Source: Methylomarinum sp965277025 (GTDB lineage: Bacteria; Pseudomonadota; Gammaproteobacteria; Methylococcales; Methylomonadaceae). From it: a stretch of DNA of 64,000 bases. Made by a program: the position numbers and the translations under genes. Shown here one piece after another: positions 17,782 through 27,126 of the stretch. How positions within the stretch are numbered: the first letter of the stretch is position 1; the number at the start of each line of letters is the position of its first letter. A model generated the notes under the pieces. The model saw only the letters and a program-made list of their open reading frames with translations. It was not told the DNA's origin and did no database searches. The DNA lies in NCBI GenBank assembly GCA_965277025.1, contig OZ255706.1:3844001-3908000 (forward strand), read 5' to 3'.

Positions 17782-18060
17782 TTTTTAACCGTGCGGTTTA
17801 GAAATTAAGGGAACGCTGAACAAATCATCTTTACTGTCAGTGACCGCAAAGCAAAAATGCGATTTCCGCTTTGCTCACAAAATCGATGACTTGTTGCCAT
17901 CGATTTTGACGGCACACCCCTGTGCTGAAGGAATCGTGAATAAATCAGAGATTCCTTAAGCTAATGATACAATAACCAGTTTAATCACCCCCCCCTTTTT
18001 TTTCGAATGAAATACGGGTAAAAGGGTGTAGTCGGAATTAAATTTTAAACGAGTTTTTAT
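17782..18060. other. Intergenic region between divergent operons, with repeat and C8T8 tract
   Basis: It must hold the promoters of both the efflux operon and gnnA. At 17815-17860 there is GCTGAACAAATCATC followed by GTCAGTGACCGCAAAGC, a degenerate form of the palindrome at 11048. A C8T8 homopolymer pair sits at about 17988-18003, roughly 58 nt before the gnnA start. I see no convincing -35/-10 pair. Confidence 0.55.
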
Positions 18061-18999
18061 ATGGCTAAATTGAAATGCGCAGTGATTGGAACCGGTTATC
18101 TGGGTAAGTTCCATGCCGAAAAATACGCAGGTCTGGAAGATTGTGAACTGGTGGCGGTGGTCGATATCAATGAAGAGACGGCCAGGGAGGTGGCCGGCAA
18201 GCATGGCGCACAAGCGCTGACTGATTACCAGTCATTATTGGGGGAGGTGGATGCGGTCAGCATCGTCGTGCCGACCAGTCTGCATCATGCTGTCGCCAGT
18301 GATTTCCTTGAGGCCGGCAGCCATGTGCTGGTGGAAAAACCGATTACCGTGACCGTCGAGCAGGCCGATGAACTGATTGATATTGCCGGGCGAAACAATC
18401 TGATTTTACAGGTCGGTCATCTGGAGCGTTTCAATCCGGCTATCATGGGACTGGGCGAGATGGAAAGCAAACCGATTTTTATCGAATCACATAGGTTGTC
18501 GCCGTTTAATCCGCGCGCCAATGATGTCAGCGTGGTGTTGGATCTGATGATTCACGATATCGATATTATTTTGGCCCTGGTCGATTCGGATGTCGCGAAA
18601 ATGGAAGCCTGTGGCACAGCGGTATTGACTCAGGGAACGGATATCGCCAATGCCAGGCTGACCTTTGACAATGGTTGTGTCGCCAACGTCACCGCCAGTC
18701 GCATCAGCATGAAGATGGAACGAAAGATGCGTATGTTCAAACACTGTTCCTATATTTCCGTGGACTTTCAGAACCGGGTGCTGACCAAACACCGGACTGG
18801 CGATAAAGAAATGTTCCCCGGCATTCCGGAAATCCTGACCGAAGAGTCGCTATTTGAAAATGGTGACGCCTTGTTGGAAGAAATCAAACATTTTGTCGAT
18901 TGTATTCAAACAGGAAAGAAACCGCTGGTTTCCGGCGAAGCCGGACGCAAGGCTCTGGCCACCGCCATCGAAATCACCCAATTATTGAAACACGGTTAA
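18061..18999 (+). CDS. gnnA: UDP-GlcNAc 3-dehydrogenase GnnA (Gfo/Idh/MocA family)
   Basis: A 312-residue NAD-dependent oxidoreductase. The N-terminus has the Rossmann motif AVIGTGYLGKFHAEKY, followed by VEKPITVTVEQAD (the EKP motif of Gfo/Idh/MocA) and LQVGHLERFNP. Family alone would allow many sugars. The next two genes are a DegT/DnrJ aminotransferase and lpxB, and this trio is the gnnA-gnnB arrangement known from Acidithiobacillus ferrooxidans. There GnnA oxidises the 3-OH of UDP-GlcNAc so that GnnB can aminate it, giving lipid A with amide-linked chains. That role is inferred from context. The ATG has only a weak ribosome site (ACGAG). It begins the operon; gnnB starts 10 nt after it. 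Confidence 0.85.
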   Translation: MAKLKCAVIGTGYLGKFHAEKYAGLEDCELVAVVDINEETAREVAGKHGAQALTDYQSLLGEVDAVSIVVPTSLHHAVASDFLEAGSHVLVEKPITVTVEQADELIDIAGRNNLILQVGHLERFNPAIMGLGEMESKPIFIESHRLSPFNPRANDVSVVLDLMIHDIDIILALVDSDVAKMEACGTAVLTQGTDIANARLTFDNGCVANVTASRISMKMERKMRMFKHCSYISVDFQNRVLTKHRTGDKEMFPGIPEILTEESLFENGDALLEEIKHFVDCIQTGKKPLVSGEAGRKALATAIEITQLLKHG

Positions 19000-19009
19000 G
19001 GAAAAAAAC

Positions 19010-20101
19010 ATGATACCCATGGTCAACCTGAAAGCCCAGTATGCTGAAATTAAAGATGAAGTCGAAGCCGGGCTGGCGCAGACAATTGAAAATTGTTCCT
19101 TCATTTTAGGCCCGAATGTCCAGGCTTTCGAGCAGGAATCGGCTGAATATCTTGGCGTCAAACATGCGCTGGGCTGCGCTTCCGGCACCGACGCGCTGCA
19201 TCTGGCCTTACGCGCGGAAGGCATTGGTCCGGGCGATGAGGTGATCACTTCGGCGTTCACCTTTATCGCTACGACGGAGGCGATTAAATATGTCGGCGCA
19301 AAGCCCGTATTTGTCGATATAGACGCCAGAACATTCAATATCACGCCGGAAAATATCGAAGCCGCCATTACCGACAAGACCAAAGCGATTATGCCGGTGC
19401 ATTTGTTCGGTCAGCCGGTCGATATGGCGGCGATAAAAGCTTTATGTGACAAATACGATTTAAAACTGATTGAAGATTGCGCCCAGTCATTTGGCGCCCG
19501 CATCGATGGACGACAGACCGGTTCCATAGGAAATGCGGCCGGCTTCAGTTTTTTCCCCAGCAAAAATCTAGGTGCATTCGGTGATGGCGGCCTGGTGGTC
19601 ACTCAGTCTGATGAAACGGCCGAAATGCTGAAAATGCTGCGCAATCATGGTTCCAAGGTGCGTTATTATCATGATGTCATTGGTTACAACAGCCGCCTGG
19701 ATGATATGCAGGCCGTGGTGCTTAGAGCCAAACTGAAACGTATCGATCAATACAACCAAGCTCGGCGCAAGGCGGCCCATCGATATTCAGAACTGATGGC
19801 TGATCTACCGTTGCAAACCCCTTATGAAGATGGGCTGGGTGAGCATGTCTATCATCAATATACTTTGTTGTCGGATCAGCGCGATAAAATTATCGAAACT
19901 TTACAAGCCGAACAAATCGGTTGCGCCGTATATTATCCTGTGCCGCTGCATCGACAAAATGTATTCAAGGATGAATGCGCCGGCCTGTCATTGCCAGTAA
20001 CCGAGTCGGTGGCGGCACGCTGTTTTTCCTTGCCGATTTGCCCGATGTTGAGTGAAGACAATATCGAAAAAATCGTTGCGGTGATCAAAACCGCGCTCTG
20101 A
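19010..20101 (+). CDS. gnnB: UDP-GlcNAc3N aminotransferase GnnB (DegT/DnrJ/EryC1 family)
   Basis: A 363-residue PLP-dependent aminotransferase. IPMVNLKAQYAEIKDEVEAG is the usual family opening. CASGTDALHLALRA binds PLP phosphate, EDCAQSFGA carries the PLP Asp, and FFPSKNLGAFGDGG carries the Schiff-base Lys. In context it would transfer an amino group from glutamate to the 3-keto UDP-GlcNAc made by GnnA, giving UDP-GlcNAc3N for lipid A assembly by LpxA. AAGGA lies 6-7 nt before the ATG. The next gene, lpxB, starts 3 nt after its stop. Confidence 0.85.
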   Translation: MIPMVNLKAQYAEIKDEVEAGLAQTIENCSFILGPNVQAFEQESAEYLGVKHALGCASGTDALHLALRAEGIGPGDEVITSAFTFIATTEAIKYVGAKPVFVDIDARTFNITPENIEAAITDKTKAIMPVHLFGQPVDMAAIKALCDKYDLKLIEDCAQSFGARIDGRQTGSIGNAAGFSFFPSKNLGAFGDGGLVVTQSDETAEMLKMLRNHGSKVRYYHDVIGYNSRLDDMQAVVLRAKLKRIDQYNQARRKAAHRYSELMADLPLQTPYEDGLGEHVYHQYTLLSDQRDKIIETLQAEQIGCAVYYPVPLHRQNVFKDECAGLSLPVTESVAARCFSLPICPMLSEDNIEKIVAVIKTAL

Positions 20102-20104
20102 CAG

Positions 20105-21256
20105 ATGGCTGAAAAAAGCATTAAAATCGCCTTCAGCGCCGGCGAGTCATCCGGTGACCAGCATGCCGCCAGCATGTTTCAGGCGCTGAAAAAGCATCTG
20201 CCGAATATTCAGGCCATCGGCATGGGCGGCACCAAAATGCGTGATGCCGGTATCGATGTCAAGGTGGATTCGTCCGGCATCGGCGTGATCGGGTTAATCG
20301 AGATTTTGCGCCATTATGGCGAAATCCGGGCGGCGTTGGCGCAAATGAAAAAACTGCTGGCCGAAGAAGAACCGGATTTGCTGGTTTGCGTCGATTACAA
20401 GGAATTCAACCTGAAGCTGGCGCGCTTTGCCAAAAGCCAGGGCATTAAAGTCCTGTTTTATGTCAGTCCACAAGTCTGGGCCTGGCGTCCGGGTCGGGTA
20501 AAAACCTATGGCGAGGCCATTGACATGATGGCGGTTATTTTTCCGTTTGAAACCGCCTATTACGAAGCGGAAAATGTACCAGTGCGCTATGTCGGCCATC
20601 CCTCGGTGGATAAGGTGAAACCGCAACGCAACAAGACCGACGATCTGCGCCTGTTTTCTCTGCATGCCGAACGGCCCATTGTTGGATTACTGCCCGGTAG
20701 CCGCAGCAATGAAATCAGACGCTTGTTACCCGTGATGCTGGAAGCTGCCGGCAAAATAAAGCAAACTGTTCCGGATGTCCAATTCGTCCTGCCGCAGGCA
20801 GATTCCATCGATGATGAGGCGCTAAAGCCCTGTTTGCAGGCCTCCGATGTCGAGATTAAAGTCATCAAAGCCCAGCCCTATGATGTGATTCAGTGTTGTG
20901 ATGCGGTAATGACGGCATCGGGAACTGCCTCGCTGGAAATCGCGCTGCTGCAAATACCGATGGTGATCGTCTACAAGTTATCGGCTTTGACTTATTGGCT
21001 GGGAAAAAAACTGGTGAAAATTCCTTTTATCGGCCTGCCCAACATCATTGCTGGCCGCAGGATCATAAAGGAACTTATTCAACAAGAAGCCAATGCCGAT
21101 ACGTTGTCGGAAGAAATTCTCAAGCTATTACAAGACAAACCTTATCGGGCAAAAATGCTGGAAAACCTGGCGGAAGTCAAAGACAAGTCAGGGGATGGCG
21201 GCGGCTCGGAAAATATGGCGCGCTTGGCCATGGAAATGCTGGAAAAACGGCAGTAG
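20105..21256 (+). CDS. lpxB: Lipid-A-disaccharide synthase
   Basis: A 383-residue GT-B glycosyltransferase (GT19) that condenses UDP-2,3-diacyl sugar with lipid X to form the lipid A disaccharide at the inner membrane's cytoplasmic face. Family signatures are FSAGESSGDQHAA at the N-terminus, YVSPQVWAWRPGRV, LLPGSRSNEIRRLLP and TASGTASLEIAL. Length is normal and the frame intact. Its coupling to gnnA-gnnB implies that its substrate here carries amide-linked acyl chains at position 3. There is no lpxA or lpxD within the window. A hairpin follows immediately after the stop. Confidence 0.96.
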   Translation: MAEKSIKIAFSAGESSGDQHAASMFQALKKHLPNIQAIGMGGTKMRDAGIDVKVDSSGIGVIGLIEILRHYGEIRAALAQMKKLLAEEEPDLLVCVDYKEFNLKLARFAKSQGIKVLFYVSPQVWAWRPGRVKTYGEAIDMMAVIFPFETAYYEAENVPVRYVGHPSVDKVKPQRNKTDDLRLFSLHAERPIVGLLPGSRSNEIRRLLPVMLEAAGKIKQTVPDVQFVLPQADSIDDEALKPCLQASDVEIKVIKAQPYDVIQCCDAVMTASGTASLEIALLQIPMVIVYKLSALTYWLGKKLVKIPFIGLPNIIAGRRIIKELIQQEANADTLSEEILKLLQDKPYRAKMLENLAEVKDKSGDGGGSENMARLAMEMLEKRQ

Positions 21257-21283
21257 GGCGGATTCGCCGTCAGGCAATCCGCC
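21257..21283. terminator. Hairpin between convergent lpxB and lipoprotein genes
   Basis: GGCGGATT (21257-21264) pairs with AATCCGCC (21276-21283) directly after the lpxB stop, between two convergent genes. It lacks a strong T run, so it is a weak terminator candidate. Confidence 0.5.
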
Positions 21284-21294
21284 TTACCAAGTTA

Positions 21295-21849
21295 TTACTG
21301 AGCGAGACTTTTCAATGCATCGCCAGCTGTTTTGGCGGCATCTGCTTTTTCAGCTGTTTTTTCTGCCGCATCAGTGGCGGGCTGGGTAACAGACTCAGTT
21401 AAAGAAGCTGCTTTTTCAGAAACAGCGGTGCTTGCGCTGGTTGCTGCATTGTTAACGGTTTCTTTAGCCGATTCAACTGTTTTTGTTGCGGCATCGGTAA
21501 CTGCAGTAGCCGCATCGGCTGCCGTTTGTTTGGCTGCGTCAGTTGCACTTGAAACCGCAGCGCTGGTTGCATCAACCGCGTTGCTGGCTGTCTCTTTAGC
21601 GGCGTCAGTGACGTTGGAAACGGCATCGCCAGTTGCCGCCGCAGCGCTTTCTGCAGCCGCTTTGGCTTTTTCCAGACTGCCGGCGACAGTATCGGAAGCG
21701 GCTGCCTGCGCGTTGTCAACCGAAGATTTTACTTGGTCAACAACAGAGGCGCCGTTGTTTTCAGCCGATTTTTGTTCTTCAGTCGCTTTGTCACAAGCGC
21801 TTAAAGTAAGTCCCAATGCAGCGGCAATCAAGAGGTTTGTTGTTTTCAT
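21295..21849 (-). CDS. Ala-rich lipoprotein with LEA-like repeats
   Basis: A 184-residue protein. Residues 1-19 are a lipoprotein signal ending in lipobox LSAC, so the mature protein starts with lipidated Cys and is probably in the outer membrane (Asp follows the Cys, which in E. coli-type Lol sorting would favour inner-membrane retention). The rest is almost only Ala, Thr, Ser, Lys, Glu, Asp and Val, in repeating 11-residue-like units such as AAKETASNAVDATSAAV and TDAATKTVESAKETV. This is an amphipathic helical pattern like LEA or apolipoprotein repeats. Function unknown; an envelope stress or spacer role is a guess. Confidence 0.75.
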   Translation of the reverse strand: MKTTNLLIAAALGLTLSACDKATEEQKSAENNGASVVDQVKSSVDNAQAAASDTVAGSLEKAKAAAESAAAATGDAVSNVTDAAKETASNAVDATSAAVSSATDAAKQTAADAATAVTDAATKTVESAKETVNNAATSASTAVSEKAASLTESVTQPATDAAEKTAEKADAAKTAGDALKSLAQ

Positions 21850-21961
21850 TGTTCAGATCTTCATTTAACTCGTTAGACACAAAGGCTAATTATAAGGTAA
21901 GTTTTCTTACCTGTACACAGACTATTTAATCAGCAATACGAGCTATGCGACGGCGACGGGT

Positions 21962-22945
21962 TTGTCGTCAATGTTAGATGGAGAAGTTAGCCATGATAGT
22001 GTCATGCGTTTTTTATCGTCCAGGACGTACACATCAAAAGACCTCTGGCTGGAGGTTAAACGAACAGTCCGGAAGATTGAAGAAGAAACGGGGTGTTTGA
22101 TTTTTGACGATACCATCCAGGAGAAGCAATGGACAGACGAGAATGAAGTCATTTGTTGGCATTATGACCATTGCCAGGGGCGGTCAGTCAAAGGCATCAA
22201 TCTATTGAATGCCTTGTATCATACGGGCGATGTTTCGATACCCGTAGCCTTTGAAGTGGTCAAAAAACCGATTCAGTTTTGTGATGTCAAAACAAAGCAG
22301 GTTAAACGAATGGCTACGGTGACCAAAAATGAGCTGATGCGTGCGATGATTCAACAGTGTTTGAACAATCGGCTTCAATTTCGCTATGTGTTGATGGATA
22401 GCTGGTTTACGGCTAAAGAGAATCTGGAGTTTATTGTTGACAAAGACAAACATTTCATTGGGGCTTTAAAGGATAATCGTTTGGTGGCGTTGAGCGTAGA
22501 CGACAAGAAACAAGGAAAATTTACCCGTGTCAGTGACATTGCATTAGAGGATAAACAAGCAGTACGCGGCTGGCTAAAAGGCTACCCACATGAAGTCCTG
22601 ATTGTCCGGCGAATCTTTACAAACAAAGACGGCAGTACGGCAACCGTTAATCTGGTGTGCAGTGATTTAACATTAACGGGTGAAAAAGTTGCGGCAATCT
22701 ATCAGAAACGCTGGAAAGTCGAAGAATTTCATAAATCATTGAAATCCAATGCCGGGTTGGCAAAGTCGCCTACTCGTACCCCAACAACACAAAACAATCA
22801 TATTTTTATGGCCATTATGGCGGTCTTTAAACTGGAGTGTCTCAAAATAAAACACCAAACCAATCATTTTGCCTTGAAGGCTAAATTATATATCAAGGCT
22901 ATTCGGCAGGCTTTTGCTGAATTGCAACAATTCAAGACCGCGTAA
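21962..22945 (+). CDS. IS701-like transposase, 5' end uncertain
   Basis: A 327-residue DDE transposase of a second IS701-like type, distinct from the one at 27992. It has EVSHDSVMRFLSSRTYTSKD, LIFDDTIQEKQWTDEN (first Asp), VLMDSWFTAKENLEFI (second Asp) and YQKRWKVEEFHKSLK (Glu). Homology seems to extend upstream in frame to about 21896 (LYTDYLISNTSYATATG) with no ATG, GTG or TTG there before an in-frame stop. The 5' end is therefore probably lost or damaged and TTG 21962 is only a formal start. I could not define terminal inverted repeats. Confidence 0.75.
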   Translation: MSSMLDGEVSHDSVMRFLSSRTYTSKDLWLEVKRTVRKIEEETGCLIFDDTIQEKQWTDENEVICWHYDHCQGRSVKGINLLNALYHTGDVSIPVAFEVVKKPIQFCDVKTKQVKRMATVTKNELMRAMIQQCLNNRLQFRYVLMDSWFTAKENLEFIVDKDKHFIGALKDNRLVALSVDDKKQGKFTRVSDIALEDKQAVRGWLKGYPHEVLIVRRIFTNKDGSTATVNLVCSDLTLTGEKVAAIYQKRWKVEEFHKSLKSNAGLAKSPTRTPTTQNNHIFMAIMAVFKLECLKIKHQTNHFALKAKLYIKAIRQAFAELQQFKTA

Positions 22946-23066
22946 CATCAGTTCTTAAGATACACTGAATATTAGTATTAACCTGGGATATTTTATCTGG
23001 ATTCAGGTAAAGGCGTTTCTATCAAGCTATAATTTTATGGAAGCGCTGGCAGTAGGGGGATCTGGA

Positions 23067-24932
23067 ATGGCGGAAATTATTCCTGCATTGACACGGCATG
23101 TGTTGGCGAGAATGACATCAGGGGAAAAAAGGGTCGCCAATCGTTTACGTGATGTACTGGAAGACGATTATCTGGTCTGGTTTGATATACCGCTGGGTAA
23201 ACAGCGACGCTATCCTGATTTTATTATTCTGCACCCCGCTCGAGGCTTGTTGTTTCTCGAAGTCAAAGACTGGAAAGCTGAAACGCTTAAAAGTATGAAT
23301 AAGTCAGAAGTCACTCTGCTGACAAACGCCGGACTGGTCACCAAGCCTCATCCTTTGGAACAAGCACGGGACTATACCTATACGGTGATTAACAGGTTAC
23401 AAAAAGACCCGCAGTTGCAACAGACCAGTGGATACCATAAAGGCTCGTTGATCATGCCTTATGGTTGGGGCGTTGTGTTTACCAATATTACCCGGCAAAC
23501 CATGGAAAGAGGCATGCCTGATGAGCTGCGGGAACAATTATTGCCTGACCATTTGGTATTGTACAAGGATGATTTGGCAGGTTCTGTCGATGCGGAAGTT
23601 TTCCAGCAAAAACTGTGGAATATGTTTCACTATCAGTTTGGCGGCCAGTTGAGTTTGCCGCAGATCGACCGGATCAGATGGCATTTGTTTCCTGAAATAC
23701 GAATTGACGAAGGCGTTTCTGCCAGTTTGTTCGATTTCGCCGGGGAAGAGGAAGAAACGGAACAAACACTGCCGGATATTATCAAGATCATGGATGTACA
23801 GCAGGAACAACTGGCGAGAAGTCTGGGAGAAGGGCATCGGGTTATTCATGGTGTTGCCGGTTCCGGTAAAACTTTGATTTTAGGTTATCGTTGTCTGCAT
23901 CTGGCGCAGTTGGTGCAAAAGCCGATCCTGGTTTTATGTTTCAATATTACGTTAGCGGCGAAATTACGACAGTTTATTTCCAGCCGGGGCATTGGTGCAA
24001 AGGTTCAGGTTTATCATTTTCATGATTGGTGCAGCCAGCAGTTGAAAACTTATCATATTGATTTGATCAAATCAGCTGCGCTTTTGTGGGAACGGCAGGT
24101 TGAAAGTGTGATACAAGCGGTGGATCAAGGTCTGATTCCAAGGGCGCAATATGATGCCTTACTGATTGATGAAGGGCACGATTTTGAAGCGGACTGGTTA
24201 CGACTGGTCGTGCAGATGATAGACCCGGATAGTGACTCTTTGTTGTTGCTTTATGATGATGCGCAATCCATTTATCACCAAAAAAGGGGGTTGGGTTTTT
24301 CATTGTCCAGTGTTGGTATCAAGGCACAGGGCAGAACGACTATTTTGCGTTTGAATTATCGAAATACCCGGGAAATTCTGAATTTTGCTTACCAGTTTGC
24401 CCGCCAGTATTTGGAAGTGCATACGGCTGATGATGATCATATTCCGTTAATATCGCCTGAGGCAGCCGGTTTGAATGGGCCTGCGCCAGTTGTAAAACAA
24501 TTACCTTCTGAAAAAGCAGAAATCAATTACGCCATCGCCTGTATAAAAAAATGGCGCGATAAAGGCGTTCCGTTACGTGATATAGCTGTTTTGTATACTT
24601 CGCCAGTGTTGGGAAAGAAATTGGCGCTATGTTTGAAGAATGAAAAAATACCCCATTTATGGATGGCGGCTAAAAAATATAAAGCCGCTTTTGATGCCGA
24701 AGCGGAACATGTGACGCTATTGACAATTCATAGCAGTAAAGGACTGGAATTTCATCGAGTGATAATTTTGGGTGTGGATTTGTTGGGTAAGGAAGATGAG
24801 CGGCAGAAAGAGGATGCCCGGTTATTATATGTTGGTATGACACGAGCCCAGGATTATTTGCTATTGACCGGTGCATCGCCAGAGGGGTTTTATTCCGTAT
24901 TATCAAAGGAAGTGCCGACAAATCATCCATGA
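23067..24932 (+). CDS. NERD-domain UvrD/PcrA-type helicase
   Basis: A 621-residue fusion. Residues of about 20-110 form a NERD (nuclease-related) domain with RRYPDFIILHPARGLLFLEV followed by KDW, a PD-ExK-like D...E.K core. From residue 240 a superfamily 1 helicase follows: Walker A HGVAGSGKT, Walker B LLIDEGHDFE, LRLNYRNTREIL, TIHSSKGLEFHRVI and LLYVGMTRAQDYL. The protein should unwind DNA and may nick it; NERD helicases are thought to act in DNA repair or defence, but the function here is not known. ATG 23067 is preferred over 23037 because AGGGGG lies 8 nt upstream and a TATAAT at 23026 would start transcription near 23037. The C-terminus runs into a dispersed palindrome. Confidence 0.85.
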   Translation: MAEIIPALTRHVLARMTSGEKRVANRLRDVLEDDYLVWFDIPLGKQRRYPDFIILHPARGLLFLEVKDWKAETLKSMNKSEVTLLTNAGLVTKPHPLEQARDYTYTVINRLQKDPQLQQTSGYHKGSLIMPYGWGVVFTNITRQTMERGMPDELREQLLPDHLVLYKDDLAGSVDAEVFQQKLWNMFHYQFGGQLSLPQIDRIRWHLFPEIRIDEGVSASLFDFAGEEEETEQTLPDIIKIMDVQQEQLARSLGEGHRVIHGVAGSGKTLILGYRCLHLAQLVQKPILVLCFNITLAAKLRQFISSRGIGAKVQVYHFHDWCSQQLKTYHIDLIKSAALLWERQVESVIQAVDQGLIPRAQYDALLIDEGHDFEADWLRLVVQMIDPDSDSLLLLYDDAQSIYHQKRGLGFSLSSVGIKAQGRTTILRLNYRNTREILNFAYQFARQYLEVHTADDDHIPLISPEAAGLNGPAPVVKQLPSEKAEINYAIACIKKWRDKGVPLRDIAVLYTSPVLGKKLALCLKNEKIPHLWMAAKKYKAAFDAEAEHVTLLTIHSSKGLEFHRVIILGVDLLGKEDERQKEDARLLYVGMTRAQDYLLLTGASPEGFYSVLSKEVPTNHP

Positions 24933-24969
24933 TTGTTGCTGGTTCCCAGGCTCTCGCTTGGGTACCAGC
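24918..24969. repeat. Two adjoining palindromes in the convergent helicase-ygiQ gap
   Basis: ACAAATCATCCATGATT (24918-24934) is the same core as in the palindrome at 11048. It supplies the last codons and stop of the helicase gene. It is followed by a hairpin, GCTGGTTCCCAGGC pairing with GCTTGGGTACCAGC (24938-24969), which could serve as terminator for both convergent genes. Confidence 0.6.
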
Positions 24970-24987
24970 GAAATCGCTACAGGCGCA

Positions 24988-27126
24988 TCATTGGGGATGG
25001 CGTTTGCGGTGATGTCGTGGCGCCGACTTTTTATGCTCAAAGCCCGTGTGTTTGGTTTTGAATGATCGTGTTTTGGCGGGGTTTTTATCGCCGCTTCCTT
25101 TGGGTTGAAAAGACGGAATCAAATGCTGTTTACCATTGCCGATCAGGTCAGCCCGGCCCATTTTTTTCAAGGCTTCCCGCAGCAATGGCCAGTTTTTCGG
25201 GTCGTGGTAGCGTAAAAACGCTTTGTGCAGACGGCGTTGCTTGAAGTTTTTCGGTACCGGAATATCGTCTGCCGAACGGCTGACTTTGCGCAAGCTGTTT
25301 TTGCCGGAATGGTACATAGCAGTGGCGATGGACATCGGGGAGGGCAGAAACGCTTGTACCTGGTCGGCACGGAAGCCGTTGCGTTTTAACCATAACGCCA
25401 GGTTGAGCATGTCTTTGTCGGTGGTGCCAGGGTGGGCGGCGATAAAGTAGGGAATCAGATATTGTTCCTTGCCGGCTTGTTTGGAAAACTTGTCGAACAT
25501 CGCTTTAAAGCGGTCATAAGTACCCATGCCGGGTTTCATCATTTTCGACAGCGGTCCTTGTTCGGTATGCTCCGGGGCGATTTTCAGATAGCCGCCGACA
25601 TGGTGGCTGACCAGTTCCTTGACGTATTCAGGGGACTGAACGGCCAAATCGTACCTAAGACCTGAGGCGATGAATATTTTTTTGATGCCGGGGATTTTTC
25701 GCGCGCGCCGATATAGCTTTATCAAGGGCGTGTGGTCGGTGTTCAGGTTTTGGCAAATACCTGGATAAACACAGGATAATTTACGGCAGGAGGCTTCAAT
25801 CTTGGGGTCTTTACAGGCCAGGCGATACATGTTGGCGGTAGGTCCCCCCAGGTCGGAGATGTGGCCTGTGAAATGCGGCGAACTATCGCGAATGGCTTCG
25901 ATTTCCCGGATGATGGAGTCTTCCGAGCGGCTTTGAATGATGCGTCCTTCATGTTCGGTGATCGAGCAGAACGTGCAGCCGCCAAAGCAGCCGCGCATGA
26001 TGTTGACCGAATGCTGAATCATTTCAAACGCCGGAATATTGGCCTTGCCGTAGCGTGGGTGTGGTTGACGGGAATAAGGTAAATCGAACACGCCATCCAT
26101 TTCCCGGGTGGTCAGTGGGATGGCGGGTGGATTGACCCAGATTTGCCGCGCGCCATGCCGCTGAATCAGCGGACGGGCGTTGCCCGGGTTGGTCTCGCCA
26201 TGCATCACCCGGGAGGCGTGGGCGTACATGACAGGATCGTCTTTGACGGTTTCATAGTCAGGCAGGCGGACCACGGTTTTGGCGCGTTGCCGATTGGGAA
26301 TGGCGCGATGAAACTGGATGACTTTTTCGTTTGAATCGGTGTCGGCCTGTTTTTTATCGCAAGCTGGCTGTTCCTGATAAGGGTTGATTTCGGGCGACAG
26401 GGGGCCGGGTTTGTCGATCAGCGTTGAGTCTTTTTCCACCCAGCCGGCCGGAATTTTTTTGACGAAATGAACACTGCCGCGAATGCCTTTCAAGTCGGAG
26501 ATGGCCTCGCCTTTCGCCAGGCGATGGGCGATTTCGACAATTTGTCTTTCGGCATTGCCGTAAAGCAGCAAGTCGGCCTTGGAATCCATTAAAATGGATT
26601 TGCGCACTTTGTCCGACCAATAATCGTAATGGGCGATGCGTCTTAAACTGGCTTCGATGCCGCCGATGATGATCGGTACATTTTTGTAGGCTTCCCGGCA
26701 GCGGTGCGAATAAACATTGACGGCCCGGTCCGGACGTTTGCCGCCTTCGCCATTGGCGGTGTAGGCATCGTTGGAGCGGATTTTTTTATCCGATGTGTAG
26801 CGATTGACCATCGAATCCATATTGCCGCCCGTTACGCCAAAAAACAGATTGGGACGGCCTAATGCACGAAAATCGTCGACGCTGCGCCAGTCTGGCTGCG
26901 AGATAATGCCAACCCGAAAGCCCTGCGCTTCCAGCACCCGTCCGATCACCGCCATGCCAAAGCTGGGATGATCGACATAAGCGTCGCCCGTGACGAGAAT
27001 AATATCGCAGGCTTCCCAGCCCATGTTGTCCATTTCTTCTTTGCTCATCGGTAACTGCGGAGCGATGCCAAAGCGTTCCGCCCAATATTTCCGGTAGCCA
27101 AAAAGATAAGGTGCTGATGCTGTCAT
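24988..27126 (-). CDS. ygiQ: YgiQ-family radical SAM protein
   Basis: A 712-residue radical SAM protein. The UPF0313/YgiQ N-terminal domain is seen in LPMSKEEMDNMGWEACDIIL and VTGDAYVDHPSFGMAVIG. The Fe-S cluster motif CFGGCTFC (CX3CX2C) is at about residues 377-385. The C-terminal YgiQ domain holds VQAFLPSPMSIATAMYHSG. The substrate is unknown. The tail after residue 670 is basic and low-complexity, with KHTGFEHKKSAPRHHRKRH, which may bind nucleic acid. It overlaps the stop of the spermidine-synthase-like gene by 4 nt (ATGA), so the two are co-translated. Confidence 0.93.
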   Translation of the reverse strand: MTASAPYLFGYRKYWAERFGIAPQLPMSKEEMDNMGWEACDIILVTGDAYVDHPSFGMAVIGRVLEAQGFRVGIISQPDWRSVDDFRALGRPNLFFGVTGGNMDSMVNRYTSDKKIRSNDAYTANGEGGKRPDRAVNVYSHRCREAYKNVPIIIGGIEASLRRIAHYDYWSDKVRKSILMDSKADLLLYGNAERQIVEIAHRLAKGEAISDLKGIRGSVHFVKKIPAGWVEKDSTLIDKPGPLSPEINPYQEQPACDKKQADTDSNEKVIQFHRAIPNRQRAKTVVRLPDYETVKDDPVMYAHASRVMHGETNPGNARPLIQRHGARQIWVNPPAIPLTTREMDGVFDLPYSRQPHPRYGKANIPAFEMIQHSVNIMRGCFGGCTFCSITEHEGRIIQSRSEDSIIREIEAIRDSSPHFTGHISDLGGPTANMYRLACKDPKIEASCRKLSCVYPGICQNLNTDHTPLIKLYRRARKIPGIKKIFIASGLRYDLAVQSPEYVKELVSHHVGGYLKIAPEHTEQGPLSKMMKPGMGTYDRFKAMFDKFSKQAGKEQYLIPYFIAAHPGTTDKDMLNLALWLKRNGFRADQVQAFLPSPMSIATAMYHSGKNSLRKVSRSADDIPVPKNFKQRRLHKAFLRYHDPKNWPLLREALKKMGRADLIGNGKQHLIPSFQPKGSGDKNPAKTRSFKTKHTGFEHKKSAPRHHRKRHPQ

